Assembly (NCBI GenBank): GCA_949372875.1
Contig: CASIAW010000003.1
Location: 62,001-126,000, forward strand
Direction: 5' to 3'
Length of the DNA: 64,000 nucleotides
Origin: Candidatus Poseidoniaceae archaeon
Lineage (GTDB): Archaea; Thermoplasmatota; Poseidoniia; Poseidoniales; Poseidoniaceae
Below the pieces are notes generated by a model. That model did not search any database. It worked only from the letters and a program-made list of their open reading frames with translations, and had not been told where the DNA came from. Position 1 is the first letter of the stretch. Each line of letters begins with the position of its first letter. Shown here piece after piece: positions 27,923 through 37,020 of this stretch. A program made the position numbers and the translations under genes.

Positions 27923-28915
27923 CCCCGGACAATACATGGAGATACTCGTCGGTGATACGCTCTACTTCAGTGCGAATGATGGAAGCAGCGGCCACGAACT
28001 GTGGGCTCATGATACCTCAAACGCCTCAACTTGGCGGGTGGCTGATATCACAGCGGGACTGGCCACAGTACCCCCGGAGCATACATGGCGATACTCGTCG
28101 GTGATACGCTCTACTTCAGTGCGTATGATGGAAGCAGCGGCACAGAACTGTGGGCTCATGATACCTCAAACGCCTCAACTTGGCAGGTGGCTGATATCCA
28201 CAGCGGCGACTTGGCAGCAGTAACCCCGGACAATACATGTCGATACTCGTCGGTGATACGCTCTACTTCGATGCGAATGATGGAAGCAGCGGCGACGAAC
28301 TGTGGGCTCATGATACCTCAAACGCCTCAACTTGGCGGGTGGCTGATATCTACAGCGGGAGTGGCAGCAGTAACCCCGGATATTACGGATGGAGATATCG
28401 GTCGGTGATACGCTCTACTTCAGTGCGAATGATGGAAGCAGCGGCCACGAACTGTGGGCTCATGATACCTCAAACGCCTCAACTTGGCGGGTGGCTGATA
28501 TCGACAGCGGAACTGGCGACAGTTACCCCGGACATTACATGGAGATACTCGTCGGTGATACGCTCTACTTCAGTGCGTATGATGGAAGCAGCGGCCACGA
28601 ACTGTGGGCTCATGATACCTCAAACGCCTCAACTTGGCGGGTGGCTGATATCAACAGCGGAAGTGGCCACAGTTACCCCGGACAATACATGGAGATACTC
28701 GTCGGTGATACGCTCTACTTCAGTGCGGATGATGGAAGCAGCGGCTACGAACTGTGGGCTCATGATACCTCAAACGCCTCAACTTGGCGGGTGGCTGATA
28801 TCCACAGCGGAGCTGGCAACAGTAACCCCGGACAATACATGGCAGATACTCGTCGGTGATACGCTCTACTTCAGTGCGTATGATGGAAGCAGCGGCTACG
28901 AACTGTGGGCTCTTC
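27585..28915 (+). repeat. Tandem 150-bp ELW repeat block 1 (nine units)
   Basis: GGTGATACGCTCTACTTC recurs about every 150 bp at roughly 27650, 27808, 27950, 28099, 28249, 28400, 28550, 28700 and 28850. Each unit encodes 50 residues of the pattern ILVGDTLYFSANDGSSGHEL then WAHDTSNASTWQVADI. The units are nearly identical at DNA level, with variation concentrated in the codons just before NPGQYM and before ELW. Five of the eight frame breaks in the locus fall inside this block. Confidence 0.9.
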
Positions 28916-31179
28916 AACCAAGTGAAATCACCTCACTGAGCAGCGGCTCAGGCAGCGGCGGCTCAGGCAGCGGCTCAGGCAGCGGCATGACCAACGTCAC
29001 CGGTGCAACAAGTTGTGTTGCTTCTCCAAGTCTACCAAACGGCTTGAACATCGACAGCAGTACGTGCACCATCAGTGGTACACCAATAGTCACGACAAGC
29101 AATGCAACCTACACGGTTACGGCGGTCATCAATTCAACAACATTCCAGACGACCGTATGGCTCTCCACCTCACCGTTCGCAACCATCACCTCAACGGTGG
29201 AAGGTGCGCATCTCAATCTTGGTGAAGCTATGGGCCCGATCACGCTCAACTACACTTCACAAGCGGGTAACGGAACCCTGTACAACGGCAACGGAACAAC
29301 ATGGCAGGTGGCTGATTATCGTGGCGAATCTGGCAGCAGTGTCCCCGGAGTATACATGGAGATACTCGTCGGTGATACGCTCTACTTCAGTGCGAATGAT
29401 GGAAGCAGCGGCAGAGAACTGTGGGCTCATGATGCCTCAAACTCCTCAACTTGGCAGGTGGCTGATATCGAAAGCGGAACTGGCAGCAGTAACCCCGGAC
29501 AATACATGGAGATCTTAGTCGGTGATACGCTCTACTTCGGTGCGACTGATGGAAGCAGCGGCCACGAACTGTGGGCACATGATACCTCAAACGCCTCAAC
29601 TTGGCAGGTGGCTGATATCAACAGCGGGACTGGCAGCAGTAACCCCGGATATTGCTACCCCGGACAAGACATGTCGATACTCGTCGGTGATACGCTCTAC
29701 TTCAGTGCGACTGATGGAAGCAGCGGCTACGAACTGTGGGCTCATGATACCTCAAACGCCTCAACTTGGCGGGTGACTGATATCCGCAGCGGTGGTGACA
29801 GTAACCCCGGACAATACATGTCGATACTCGTCGGTGATACGCTCTACTTCAGTGCGGAGGATGGAAGCTACGACAGCGAACTGTGGGCTCATGATACCTC
29901 AAACGCCTCAACTTGGCAGGTGGCTGATATCCGCAGCGGATCTATCGGCAGTAGCCCCGGGCTTTACATGTCGATGCTCGTCGGTGATACGCTCTACTTC
30001 GATGCGGCTGATGGAAGCAGCGGCCACGAAGTATGGGCACATGATACCTCAAACGCCTCAACTTGGCAGGTGGCTGATATCGACAGCGGAATTAGCGGCA
30101 GTAGCCCCGGACAATCCATGTCGATATTCGTCGGTGATACGCTCTACTTCAGTGCGACTGATGGAAGCAGCGGCAAGGAACTGTGGGCTCATGATACCTC
30201 AAACGCCTCAACTTGGCAGGTGGCTGATATCAACAGCGGGACTGGCAACAGTAACCCCGGAGATGACATGACGATACTCGTCGGTGATACGCTCTACTTC
30301 GATGCGTCTTCGCCAGGCAGCGGCTACGAACTGTGGGCTCATGATACCTCAAACTCTTCAACTTGGCGGGTGACTGATATCAACAGCGTAACTGGAATCC
30401 AACATGGCAGTAACCCCGGACAATACATGTCGATACTCGTCGGTGATACGCTCTACTTCAGTGCGACTGATGGAAGCAGCGGCCACGAACTATGGGCACA
30501 TGATACCTCAAACGCCTCAACTTGGCAGGTGGCTGATATCGACAGCGGAACTGGCGGCAGTAACCCCGGATCTTACATGGCGATACTCGTCGGTGATACG
30601 CTCTACTTCAGTGCAAATGATGGAAGCAGCGGCCACGAACTGTGGGCTTTAGACCCTACCAAAATCATCCTCAACACCCCACCACCCGTTTCATGGGAAA
30701 CCGACCCTGCATTACCTGCAGGAATGAGCATCTCGAACGGCGTCATCAGTGGAACACCATCGGTTTATGCCAACAATCAGACCTACACGATTTACGCCAA
30801 TCAGAGCAATTATTCAACAACGCACCAGTTGTACTTCAGTGTCGATACCGACAATGCACACACGGTCGTTGAGAACCAAGCCATCGATGCCATTGGCTTC
30901 CATCCACCGTTCAACAACGGTACCACTACGTGGACGGCTTCGGCAAACTTGCCAGGAAACCTCACGATTGATGCTTCGACTGGTGAAATTACTGGAACGG
31001 TCAACGGAACCTTTGCGAATGCTACCATTACGGTAACAGCAACCCATAACGGCAGTGCTACCGAGACCTTCACGTTCAACCTACAAAGCCTCGCAGATTA
31101 CGACGGCGATGGACTAGCCAAACGATCTGCCAGCAGATTACGATGCAGCCGACCAACCAACGCCAGGTCTTGTTGCTGA
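28237..31179 (+). CDS. Giant surface protein, central ELW/Ig-like part
   Basis: True coding parts of this frame are about 28215-28385 and 28848-31117; between them the real repeats are in the frame of 28389-28859. It encodes the end of repeat block 1, a Gly/Ser linker with an Ig-like domain (LPNGLNIDSSTCTISGTP), repeat block 2 and two further Ig-like domains (LPAGMSISNGVISGTP and LPGNLTIDASTGEITGT). The ELW units match the hyalin-like ELWxxDGT repeat family of secreted proteins. Near 31117 an extra A in CTAGCC shifts the frame; removing it restores LPNDLPADYD and joins the next part. Confidence 0.7.
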   Translation: MSILVGDTLYFDANDGSSGDELWAHDTSNASTWRVADIYSGSGSSNPGYYGWRYRSVIRSTSVRMMEAAATNCGLMIPQTPQLGGWLISTAELATVTPDITWRYSSVIRSTSVRMMEAAATNCGLMIPQTPQLGGWLISTAEVATVTPDNTWRYSSVIRSTSVRMMEAAATNCGLMIPQTPQLGGWLISTAELATVTPDNTWQILVGDTLYFSAYDGSSGYELWALQPSEITSLSSGSGSGGSGSGSGSGMTNVTGATSCVASPSLPNGLNIDSSTCTISGTPIVTTSNATYTVTAVINSTTFQTTVWLSTSPFATITSTVEGAHLNLGEAMGPITLNYTSQAGNGTLYNGNGTTWQVADYRGESGSSVPGVYMEILVGDTLYFSANDGSSGRELWAHDASNSSTWQVADIESGTGSSNPGQYMEILVGDTLYFGATDGSSGHELWAHDTSNASTWQVADINSGTGSSNPGYCYPGQDMSILVGDTLYFSATDGSSGYELWAHDTSNASTWRVTDIRSGGDSNPGQYMSILVGDTLYFSAEDGSYDSELWAHDTSNASTWQVADIRSGSIGSSPGLYMSMLVGDTLYFDAADGSSGHEVWAHDTSNASTWQVADIDSGISGSSPGQSMSIFVGDTLYFSATDGSSGKELWAHDTSNASTWQVADINSGTGNSNPGDDMTILVGDTLYFDASSPGSGYELWAHDTSNSSTWRVTDINSVTGIQHGSNPGQYMSILVGDTLYFSATDGSSGHELWAHDTSNASTWQVADIDSGTGGSNPGSYMAILVGDTLYFSANDGSSGHELWALDPTKIILNTPPPVSWETDPALPAGMSISNGVISGTPSVYANNQTYTIYANQSNYSTTHQLYFSVDTDNAHTVVENQAIDAIGFHPPFNNGTTTWTASANLPGNLTIDASTGEITGTVNGTFANATITVTATHNGSATETFTFNLQSLADYDGDGLAKRSASRLRCSRPTNARSCC
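28389..28859 (+). CDS. Giant surface protein, ELW-repeat fragment
   Basis: Three full ELW repeats in the correct reading (SGHELWAHDTSNASTWRVAD) lie in this frame between indels near 28388 (GGATGGAGATATCGG has two bases more than its homologues) and 28846 (CATGGCAGATACTC has one base more). A fragment of the surrounding gene, not an independent one. Confidence 0.45.
   Translation: MEISVGDTLYFSANDGSSGHELWAHDTSNASTWRVADIDSGTGDSYPGHYMEILVGDTLYFSAYDGSSGHELWAHDTSNASTWRVADINSGSGHSYPGQYMEILVGDTLYFSADDGSSGYELWAHDTSNASTWRVADIHSGAGNSNPGQYMADTRR
29300..30655 (+). repeat. Tandem 150-bp ELW repeat block 2 (nine units)
   Basis: Nine further units with the GGTGATACGCTCTACTTC core near 29370, 29520, 29685, 29835, 29985, 30135, 30285, 30444 and 30594. 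Units differ more than in block 1 (ATGTCGATACTC alternates with ATGGAGATACTC; three units carry 9-15 extra bases before the core) and this block has no frame break. Confidence 0.9.
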
Positions 31180-31201
31180 CGATGATGACGACGCTGACGG
31201 C

Positions 31202-34132
31202 TTGGCCGATTCTGTCGAGACTGACACTGGAACCTACATTGATGCAACAAATACGGGTACTGACCCATTGAATCCAGACACCGACGGTGATGGGATTTGC
31301 GACGGCCCAAATGCAGTACCTCCAATCTGTGTCGCAGGTCCAGACAGCGATCCGAACGGTGAGAGTTTCCCGCCAACCTTAGTTGCCGTGAACAACACCG
31401 TCATCTCAACGCTTGCTCCATACATGGCAGTGAGCGGTGGAACATACGAGATTGCACCTGACTTGCCAGCAACCCTGTCACTTGACCCCGCAACCGGTGA
31501 AATCACCGGTACAGCTACCGAAACCATCACCAACACCACCTATACCATGTGGTCGAACAACTCCAACGGCGATTCTCTGTCGTGGAACTTCACGATTGAA
31601 ATCTTGGAAGACAGCGATGGCGACGGTTTGCCAAACGAACTGCCGGACGATTATGATCCAACCAACCCAGATGCACCAGGTCTCATCGAAGATACTGATG
31701 ACGATGCTGACGGTACACCGGACATCGAAGAAGACGGAGACGGTACAGATTCAGCCAATCCAGATACCGATGGTGATGGAATGTGCGATGGTCCAAACGC
31801 AGTCGACCCGATTTGCGTTGCTGGTCCTGATGCATTCCCGCTTGACCCTTCAGGAGATACCGATACCGATGGTGACGGTAAGCCCGACACTCTCAATCCA
31901 CCTTCAAACAGTGTTCCTGCTTTGGAAGAAGACTTTGATGATGATGGTGACGGCCTCGAAGACGTCAATGAAACCAACACGGGTATTGCCAACGGTGACA
32001 CCGACACAGGAACCGACCCGCTCAACCCAGATACCGACAACGACGGAATTTGCGATGGACCAATCGATGTCTATGACCCGCAAGGCAACCTCATCTGCGT
32101 TGCAGGACCTGACGAAACTCCATTTGGCGAAGAAGCCTCAGGCATGGTGTACGGACTGAACAATACCCAATTCGCAAGCCTCGTGCCACCGTATCAATTA
32201 CCTGATGCTACATGGGAGATTTCTCCTGACCTTCCTCTTGGATTGAGCATTGACCCGGTAAGTGGAATCATCAGTGGAACACCGACTGAAGTGATGGAAA
32301 ACACAACATTCATCATTTACGGTAACGCTTCTGTTACGAACACCATTACCTTTGGTTTCAATCTGGAAATTCTCGAAGATACAGACCGAGACGGCCTGCC
32401 CAATGTCCTCCCAGATGATTATCCGGAAGACGGAGAACTCATCGAAGACTTGGACGATGACGGTGACGGTGCTTCTGACTTGAGCGAAACCGGTACTGGA
32501 ATCTACAACGGAACTGGAGACATGGGGACTGACCCGCTTGACCCTGACACCGATGACGATGGAATCTGTGACGGTCCAAACGATGTCTTGCCGCAATGTA
32601 TTGGCGGTCCTGACTCCAATCCGTTTGGAACCGGTCCACTTGGTCCGACTGTTTTGGTCAACAATTCAATAACCACTCCACTGCCACCTGCGAACCCAGT
32701 TCCTGGTGCAGTTTGGGAAGTCTCACCTGACTTGCCTGACGGTTTGGTTTTGGACTCTGCAACGGGAATCATCACTGGAACGCCAACCCAAACAATAGAC
32801 AACACGACGTTCACCATGTGGGCAAACACAACCACGCCAAGCATGTCGATTCTCTCGACGTTCTGGCTTGAAGTGCTCGAAGATTCAGACGGTGACGGCA
32901 TGCCGGACACACTGCCTGATGATTATCCAGACACCAATCCACCGTACGATCTCGTTGAAGATTTGGACGATGATAACGACGGCATGTCGGATGAAGATGA
33001 AGCAATCATTGGAACCGACCCAACAAATCCGGATACCGATGGCGATGGATTCTGTGACGGTAATGGAACCGGCGATGGCGACTGCTATGCTGGACCTGAT
33101 TCAGCACCGCTCGACCCACTTCAACCGGTCAATACCGACGGCGATGCCTATCCAGATAACGACCCAGACGGTGAAGGTGGATTAACCGCTGACGATGATG
33201 ACGATAACGATGGATTCCTCGACACCCGTGAATTGGAGTGCGAAAGCGACCCATTGAATGCAACGGACATTCCTCAAGATTTGGACCTCGATGGTGAATG
33301 TGATGCATTGGATGACGATATTGATGGTGATGGATTGCTCAACGTGATTGAAACTGATTCAGGTGTGTACAATTCAACGCTTGATACTGGTACTGACCCG
33401 CGAAACCCTGACTCCGATGGTGACGGCGTTTGTGACGGTCCAACATCTCCTCTGACAAGTAACTGTACGGCTGGACCAGATGCCTTCCCGCTTGATCCTG
33501 CAGCTCATACTGATACAGACGGAGACAGATTGCCAGACGAATTGTTTGGAAATTCAACCAGCATTCCTCCACTTGAACTTGACATGGATGACGATAACGA
33601 TGCTTGGAGTGACCTCGATGAAGTTGCATGTGGAACCGATACGCTCGATGACACAAGTACTCCTGTTGACACCGATGGCGATGGAATCTGTGACGCACTT
33701 GATGATTTACTGGACTTACCGTTTACCTTGACCTATCCAAGTCAAACACTCCAACTCAATGTTGATGAAGAAATGACGGCATTTATGCCAAACATCACTG
33801 GACTTGGCGAAGTTGCTACATGGGAAATCAGTGGCGAATTACCTGAAGGTTTGACCTTTGGATGGAGTCCTGCCCGAGATGCAATGCTTGACGGAAGCAT
33901 CCGTGGAACACCAACCGCTGCAATGAATATGACGAACTTTACGATTTGGGCTAACAATTCTGCCTACAGTCAATCGTTTGATGTCTCTTTGACCGTGAGC
34001 GAAGAAATCGCTCAGGAAGTCGAAGAAGACGACGATGACGACGATGCGGCGAGGGTTCGGTTGGATGTGGTGTTTCCCATGTTTGATTATCCTCTTGCTT
34101 CTGTTGCTCATTCCACTTCTCTTTGGAAGTGA
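31202..34132 (+). CDS. Giant surface protein, calcium-binding TSP3/Ig-like part
   Basis: About 950 residues of alternating modules: thrombospondin type 3-like acidic repeats (DPLNPDTDGDGICDG, DSDGDGMPDTLPDDYP, DDDNDGMSDEDEA) that should bind many Ca ions, and putative Ig domains with the sequence LPxxLxxDxxTGxITGTP. Short Cys-containing units (CDGPNAVPPICVAGPD) recur five to six times. It continues the previous part after correction of one base near 31117. It ends in an acidic run EVEEDDDDDD; the following 27 residues in this frame look out of frame, since the other frame gives a hydrophobic helix. Confidence 0.75.
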   Translation: MADSVETDTGTYIDATNTGTDPLNPDTDGDGICDGPNAVPPICVAGPDSDPNGESFPPTLVAVNNTVISTLAPYMAVSGGTYEIAPDLPATLSLDPATGEITGTATETITNTTYTMWSNNSNGDSLSWNFTIEILEDSDGDGLPNELPDDYDPTNPDAPGLIEDTDDDADGTPDIEEDGDGTDSANPDTDGDGMCDGPNAVDPICVAGPDAFPLDPSGDTDTDGDGKPDTLNPPSNSVPALEEDFDDDGDGLEDVNETNTGIANGDTDTGTDPLNPDTDNDGICDGPIDVYDPQGNLICVAGPDETPFGEEASGMVYGLNNTQFASLVPPYQLPDATWEISPDLPLGLSIDPVSGIISGTPTEVMENTTFIIYGNASVTNTITFGFNLEILEDTDRDGLPNVLPDDYPEDGELIEDLDDDGDGASDLSETGTGIYNGTGDMGTDPLDPDTDDDGICDGPNDVLPQCIGGPDSNPFGTGPLGPTVLVNNSITTPLPPANPVPGAVWEVSPDLPDGLVLDSATGIITGTPTQTIDNTTFTMWANTTTPSMSILSTFWLEVLEDSDGDGMPDTLPDDYPDTNPPYDLVEDLDDDNDGMSDEDEAIIGTDPTNPDTDGDGFCDGNGTGDGDCYAGPDSAPLDPLQPVNTDGDAYPDNDPDGEGGLTADDDDDNDGFLDTRELECESDPLNATDIPQDLDLDGECDALDDDIDGDGLLNVIETDSGVYNSTLDTGTDPRNPDSDGDGVCDGPTSPLTSNCTAGPDAFPLDPAAHTDTDGDRLPDELFGNSTSIPPLELDMDDDNDAWSDLDEVACGTDTLDDTSTPVDTDGDGICDALDDLLDLPFTLTYPSQTLQLNVDEEMTAFMPNITGLGEVATWEISGELPEGLTFGWSPARDAMLDGSIRGTPTAAMNMTNFTIWANNSAYSQSFDVSLTVSEEIAQEVEEDDDDDDAARVRLDVVFPMFDYPLASVAHSTSLWK

Positions 34133-36113
34133 CAAAATCCTCTTGATGTTGGCAGATGGTCCTGAACCAGAGAACACAACCTCCTCTCCTTCCTTCTTAT
34201 CTGGAAGTGGAACAGTTGACGATCCGTTTGTTTTGAAGCCAATTACCGGTCTTCAACCGGGTGAATCTGCAAGCAGTGTTGAAGTCATCACCATCGATAA
34301 GATGTCTGATATTAAGGTCGATATGATTGACTTGAATCAGGAATCGAATGGAGATAAGTTCTGCATGTATGAAGCCGAATTCGGCGATACTGGTACTCGA
34401 ATCATCGGAATTGGCAAGGATGGAGAAATCGTTATCAACATGAAATTCGATGACAGTATCGATACACCAACCTTTGAGGGCGGTGAATATTCTGGACTTT
34501 TGAAACTTGGTCGAGCAAGTGTCTATCTCTCATGGTCAGTCACTGTGAAGAAGAACATGGGCAAGAAGAAAAAGTACGAAAAAGAGTTGTCGAAGAAATC
34601 TGAAGAATCCAATGATTCCGAAAACACTGTTTCTGAAGACGATGAACCAGAAGGAACAGTTGATGTTGTCAAGGACAAGATCCATTCTACACTCGACCGT
34701 GATGGTGATGGAGAACTCTCAATCAAAGATGTCAAAGCAGGTGCTTCTCAAGTCGGTGAATCCGTCAAGAAGGGTGCTGGAAGTCTCAAAAAGACGGTTG
34801 TTCTTGTGAAGGATAAAACACATGAATTCCTTGACAGAGATGGCGATGGAAAATTGACCAGAGAAGACCTCAAAATTGCTACGGGACGAACCGATGAAAA
34901 GGTTGCAGCAGCAAAGGCTGCCAAAGAAGCAAAGGCTGCTGCAAAGAAAGCCAAGAAAGATGCTGTGGCTGCCGAAAAAGTTGCGGTTGCTGAAAGGGCT
35001 GAGCAAGAAGTACTCGCTCAATTTGAAGCCGAAAAGCAAGCCGACCAAAAGGCTGCGAAGGAAATAGCTGCCCTTGAAGCAAAAGTACAAGAGGAAGCCG
35101 ATTCAAAGGCTTTGGAAGAATCAAAAGCCAAGGTTGCTGCTGAAGAGATGAAAATTGAACAAGAAAAAGCAGGCCTCGAAAGGGCAGCAAAGGCTGCTGA
35201 AGAGATGTCTGCTGAGATCTCTATGACCAAAGCTCAGAAGGCTGCAAAAGCAAAGGCAGACGCTGAAGCCAAGGCTGCCGCTGCCAAGAAGAAGGCAGAC
35301 GCTGAAGCCAAGGCTGCCGCTGCCAAGAAGAAGGCAGACGCTGAAGCTAAGGCTGCTAAGGAAGCGGAAGCCAAGGCTGCTAAGGATGCGGAAGCCAAGG
35401 CTGCCGCTGCCAAGGAGAAGGCAGACGCTGAAGCGAAGGCTGCTAAGGATGCCAAGGCTGCTAAGGAAGCGGAAGCCAAAGCAAAGGCTGTCGCAAAACC
35501 AGTTTCGAAGGAAGTCAAGAAGGAGCAAGAAATCAAGCGTGTTCAACAACGTGCGAAGACCATTGACTTCAAGATACTCGGAACTGCCAAAGCCAGCGAT
35601 AAAGACGACCTTCAAGTCATCAAGGGCATTGGACCATTCATTGAAGAGAAACTCAATGCTTTGGGGATTTACACTTATCTGCAAATCTCGAAGATGACCT
35701 CCAACCTTGAAACTGATGTCAATGAAGCTATCGAGTTCTTCCCTGGCCGTGTGAAGCGAGACCAGTGGGTGAACCAAGCAAAGATATTGTTGGGTGAAGA
35801 TGTCAAACTTGATGAAAAGGCACTGAAGCAAGCCGAAGACTTGGAACGAATTTCCAAGAAATCAGAGTCAATTGACTTCGCCACACTTGGAATTGCCTCA
35901 GCCTCAGACAAAGATGTTCTTCAAACCATCAAAGGTATTGGACCGTTCATTGAAGAGAAACTCTACGCACTGGGAATCTTTACCTTTGAACAAGTTGGCA
36001 ACATGACGCCTGAAATCGAAACACAAGTCAATCTTGCCATCGAGTTTTTCCCTGGAAGAGTCAAGCGAGACCAGTGGGCAAAGCAAGCAAGGAAGTTGCA
36101 CAACGACAACTGA
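34035..36113 (+). CDS. Membrane-anchored EF-hand, coiled-coil, helix-hairpin-helix protein (C-terminal part of giant locus or separate gene)
   Basis: Residues about 13-32 are strongly hydrophobic (CFPCLIILLLLLLIPLLF). Then an Ig-like or beta domain (about 60-180), two EF-hand loops DRDGDGELSIKD and DRDGDGKLTRED (about 220-280), a long Ala/Lys/Glu coiled coil (about 285-500, with 13-residue repeats AEAKAAAAKKKAD) and two helix-hairpin-helix units (LQVIKGIGPFIEEKLNALGI and LQTIKGIGPFIEEKLYALGI, about 507-610 and 610-692). It overlaps the preceding frame by 98 bp. Either the acidic run upstream is fused to this helix through an indel near 34050, giving a surface protein with a cytoplasmic tail, or this is a separate signal-anchored protein. 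Confidence 0.72.
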   Translation: MTTMRRGFGWMWCFPCLIILLLLLLIPLLFGSDKILLMLADGPEPENTTSSPSFLSGSGTVDDPFVLKPITGLQPGESASSVEVITIDKMSDIKVDMIDLNQESNGDKFCMYEAEFGDTGTRIIGIGKDGEIVINMKFDDSIDTPTFEGGEYSGLLKLGRASVYLSWSVTVKKNMGKKKKYEKELSKKSEESNDSENTVSEDDEPEGTVDVVKDKIHSTLDRDGDGELSIKDVKAGASQVGESVKKGAGSLKKTVVLVKDKTHEFLDRDGDGKLTREDLKIATGRTDEKVAAAKAAKEAKAAAKKAKKDAVAAEKVAVAERAEQEVLAQFEAEKQADQKAAKEIAALEAKVQEEADSKALEESKAKVAAEEMKIEQEKAGLERAAKAAEEMSAEISMTKAQKAAKAKADAEAKAAAAKKKADAEAKAAAAKKKADAEAKAAKEAEAKAAKDAEAKAAAAKEKADAEAKAAKDAKAAKEAEAKAKAVAKPVSKEVKKEQEIKRVQQRAKTIDFKILGTAKASDKDDLQVIKGIGPFIEEKLNALGIYTYLQISKMTSNLETDVNEAIEFFPGRVKRDQWVNQAKILLGEDVKLDEKALKQAEDLERISKKSESIDFATLGIASASDKDVLQTIKGIGPFIEEKLYALGIFTFEQVGNMTPEIETQVNLAIEFFPGRVKRDQWAKQARKLHNDN
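35235..35490 (+). repeat. Ala/Lys-rich 39-bp tandem repeats
   Basis: The coiled-coil segment contains near-identical units encoding DAEAKAAAAKKKA (two exact 39-bp copies starting near 35260) followed by degenerate KAAKEAEAKAAKDAE units. In-frame, no break seen. Confidence 0.75.
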
Positions 36114-36116
36114 GGC

Positions 36117-36731
36117 TTAGACAACGGGACCTCGGATGAGGAATGCCACCCAAAGCAGCGAAAGCAATGTCCCACATATTTTGAAGACACGAGGACCTTT
36201 CACAGGGTCGGTGAACAGATTGGACGCTTTATCGCCAAAGAAAGTCCAGACCATCATAGCCAAGATACAGATTGTGATTGTGATGCTTGCAATCAAGAGA
36301 ATCGCCTTTAAGCCACCTCCAAATGGAGTGATAAATTGACTCATGATAATGATGATGAAAGCCCATTCCTTCCCATTGGCAAATTGCATTGCAACACCCG
36401 TTTTGAAACCAATCCTTTGGTGGTTTTCTGAGATGCCCAGGGTACTCGGATTTATGCGAAATATCGTCAACGCCATAGCTGCTAAAAACGTCATTCCAAT
36501 CCAATGAAGTGCGACGAGTGCAGTTTCATTCTCCTTCAAGGACTCGATGGTCAACCCGATGATCAATTCCATCATGAAAATTCCAACTGCCATACCGGCA
36601 ATTAAACCAACATTACTTTTCTTCCCGAAGACACCACTGTGAGTGAATGCAGCGATTGGATTTGGGCCAGGAGTCGCCAAACCAATCCCGATAAGGATCA
36701 AGAGTTCGAGTAGGGCTGTGGTGAAATCCAT
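36117..36731 (-). CDS. LysE/RhtB-family exporter
   Basis: A 204-residue membrane protein with about six hydrophobic segments. The N-terminal signature ATPGPNPIAAFTHSGVFGKK (about 19-38) and the following GLIAGMAVGIF block are those of LysE-type amino acid exporters; the second half contains AMQFANGKEWAF, matching the conserved NPK/K region. Substrate cannot be predicted. Converges on the giant surface-protein locus with a 3-bp gap. ATG at 36731. Confidence 0.88.
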   Translation of the reverse strand: MDFTTALLELLILIGIGLATPGPNPIAAFTHSGVFGKKSNVGLIAGMAVGIFMMELIIGLTIESLKENETALVALHWIGMTFLAAMALTIFRINPSTLGISENHQRIGFKTGVAMQFANGKEWAFIIIIMSQFITPFGGGLKAILLIASITITICILAMMVWTFFGDKASNLFTDPVKGPRVFKICGTLLSLLWVAFLIRGPVV

Positions 36732-36791
36732 TCTACGGGGTCAGCGACTTATCTTAATCAAACTTGGCTTTTTGAAAATCCAAATCAGCAT

Positions 36792-36935
36792 TTAGACGAA
36801 ATAGAAATACAACGGGGTAATAGAAAATACACCGATATAAAGCAAGGCCTTGAGGGGTCGAACCCACCATTTGTTTTCTTCAGCATCCATAAAGTCGCCA
36901 ACTACTTCGATCACTGGCTCAACCAATTCAATCAT
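36792..36935 (-). CDS. 47-residue small membrane protein, FMDAEENKWWVRPLK family
   Basis: A short gene with an N-terminal amphipathic stretch (MIELVEPVIEVVGD), the motif FMDAEENKWWVRPLK (residues 15-29) and a C-terminal hydrophobic helix ending YFYFV. A paralogue of 48 residues at 46109-46255 shares this motif exactly, with different flanking codons and a similar C-terminus, which strongly supports both being translated. A TATA-like GCATATGAAAC lies about 25 bases upstream, consistent with a leaderless mRNA. Function unknown; it sits between the LysE exporter and the coiled-coil operon. Confidence 0.78.
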   Translation of the reverse strand: MIELVEPVIEVVGDFMDAEENKWWVRPLKALLYIGVFSITPLYFYFV

Positions 36936-37020
36936 AGTTTAACGTTCGAATCATTGCATATGAAACTTGAGCCGGATATCCTCATTTACCCGAAAAATTA
37001 GAGTTAGGACTCTTTAATCC

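Larger units (their letters stand above)
25735..36113 (+). other. Giant mosaic surface-protein locus, interrupted by indels
   Basis: Read with about eight frame corrections, this is one locus of roughly 3,450 codons: signal peptide; diverged propeller-like region; nine ELW repeats (27.59-28.92 kb); Gly/Ser linker and Ig-like domain; nine more ELW repeats (29.30-30.65 kb); alternating putative Ig (SGTP) and DxDGDGxxD calcium-binding modules (30.66-34.05 kb); hydrophobic helix; two EF-hands; Ala/Lys coiled coil; two helix-hairpin-helix units. Indel positions inferred from comparing repeats: near 27530, 27898, 28050, 28208, 28388, 28846, 31117 and 34050. All lie in repeats or acidic low-complexity DNA. 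Whether the last part is fused or a separate gene is unresolved. Confidence 0.7.

Noticed and set aside
27585-30655. CRISPR-like regular repeats
   Set aside because: Units are 150 bp, contiguous and coding (ELW repeats), with no short repeat-spacer pattern.
35121-35831. 236-residue Leu-rich frame antisense to the coiled coil
   Set aside because: Mirror of the Ala/Lys repeats; apparent hydrophobicity is a codon artefact.
25699-36113. Mobile element or prophage as cause of the repeat region
   Set aside because: No transposase, integrase, terminal inverted repeats or target duplications seen; modules are typical of surface proteins.
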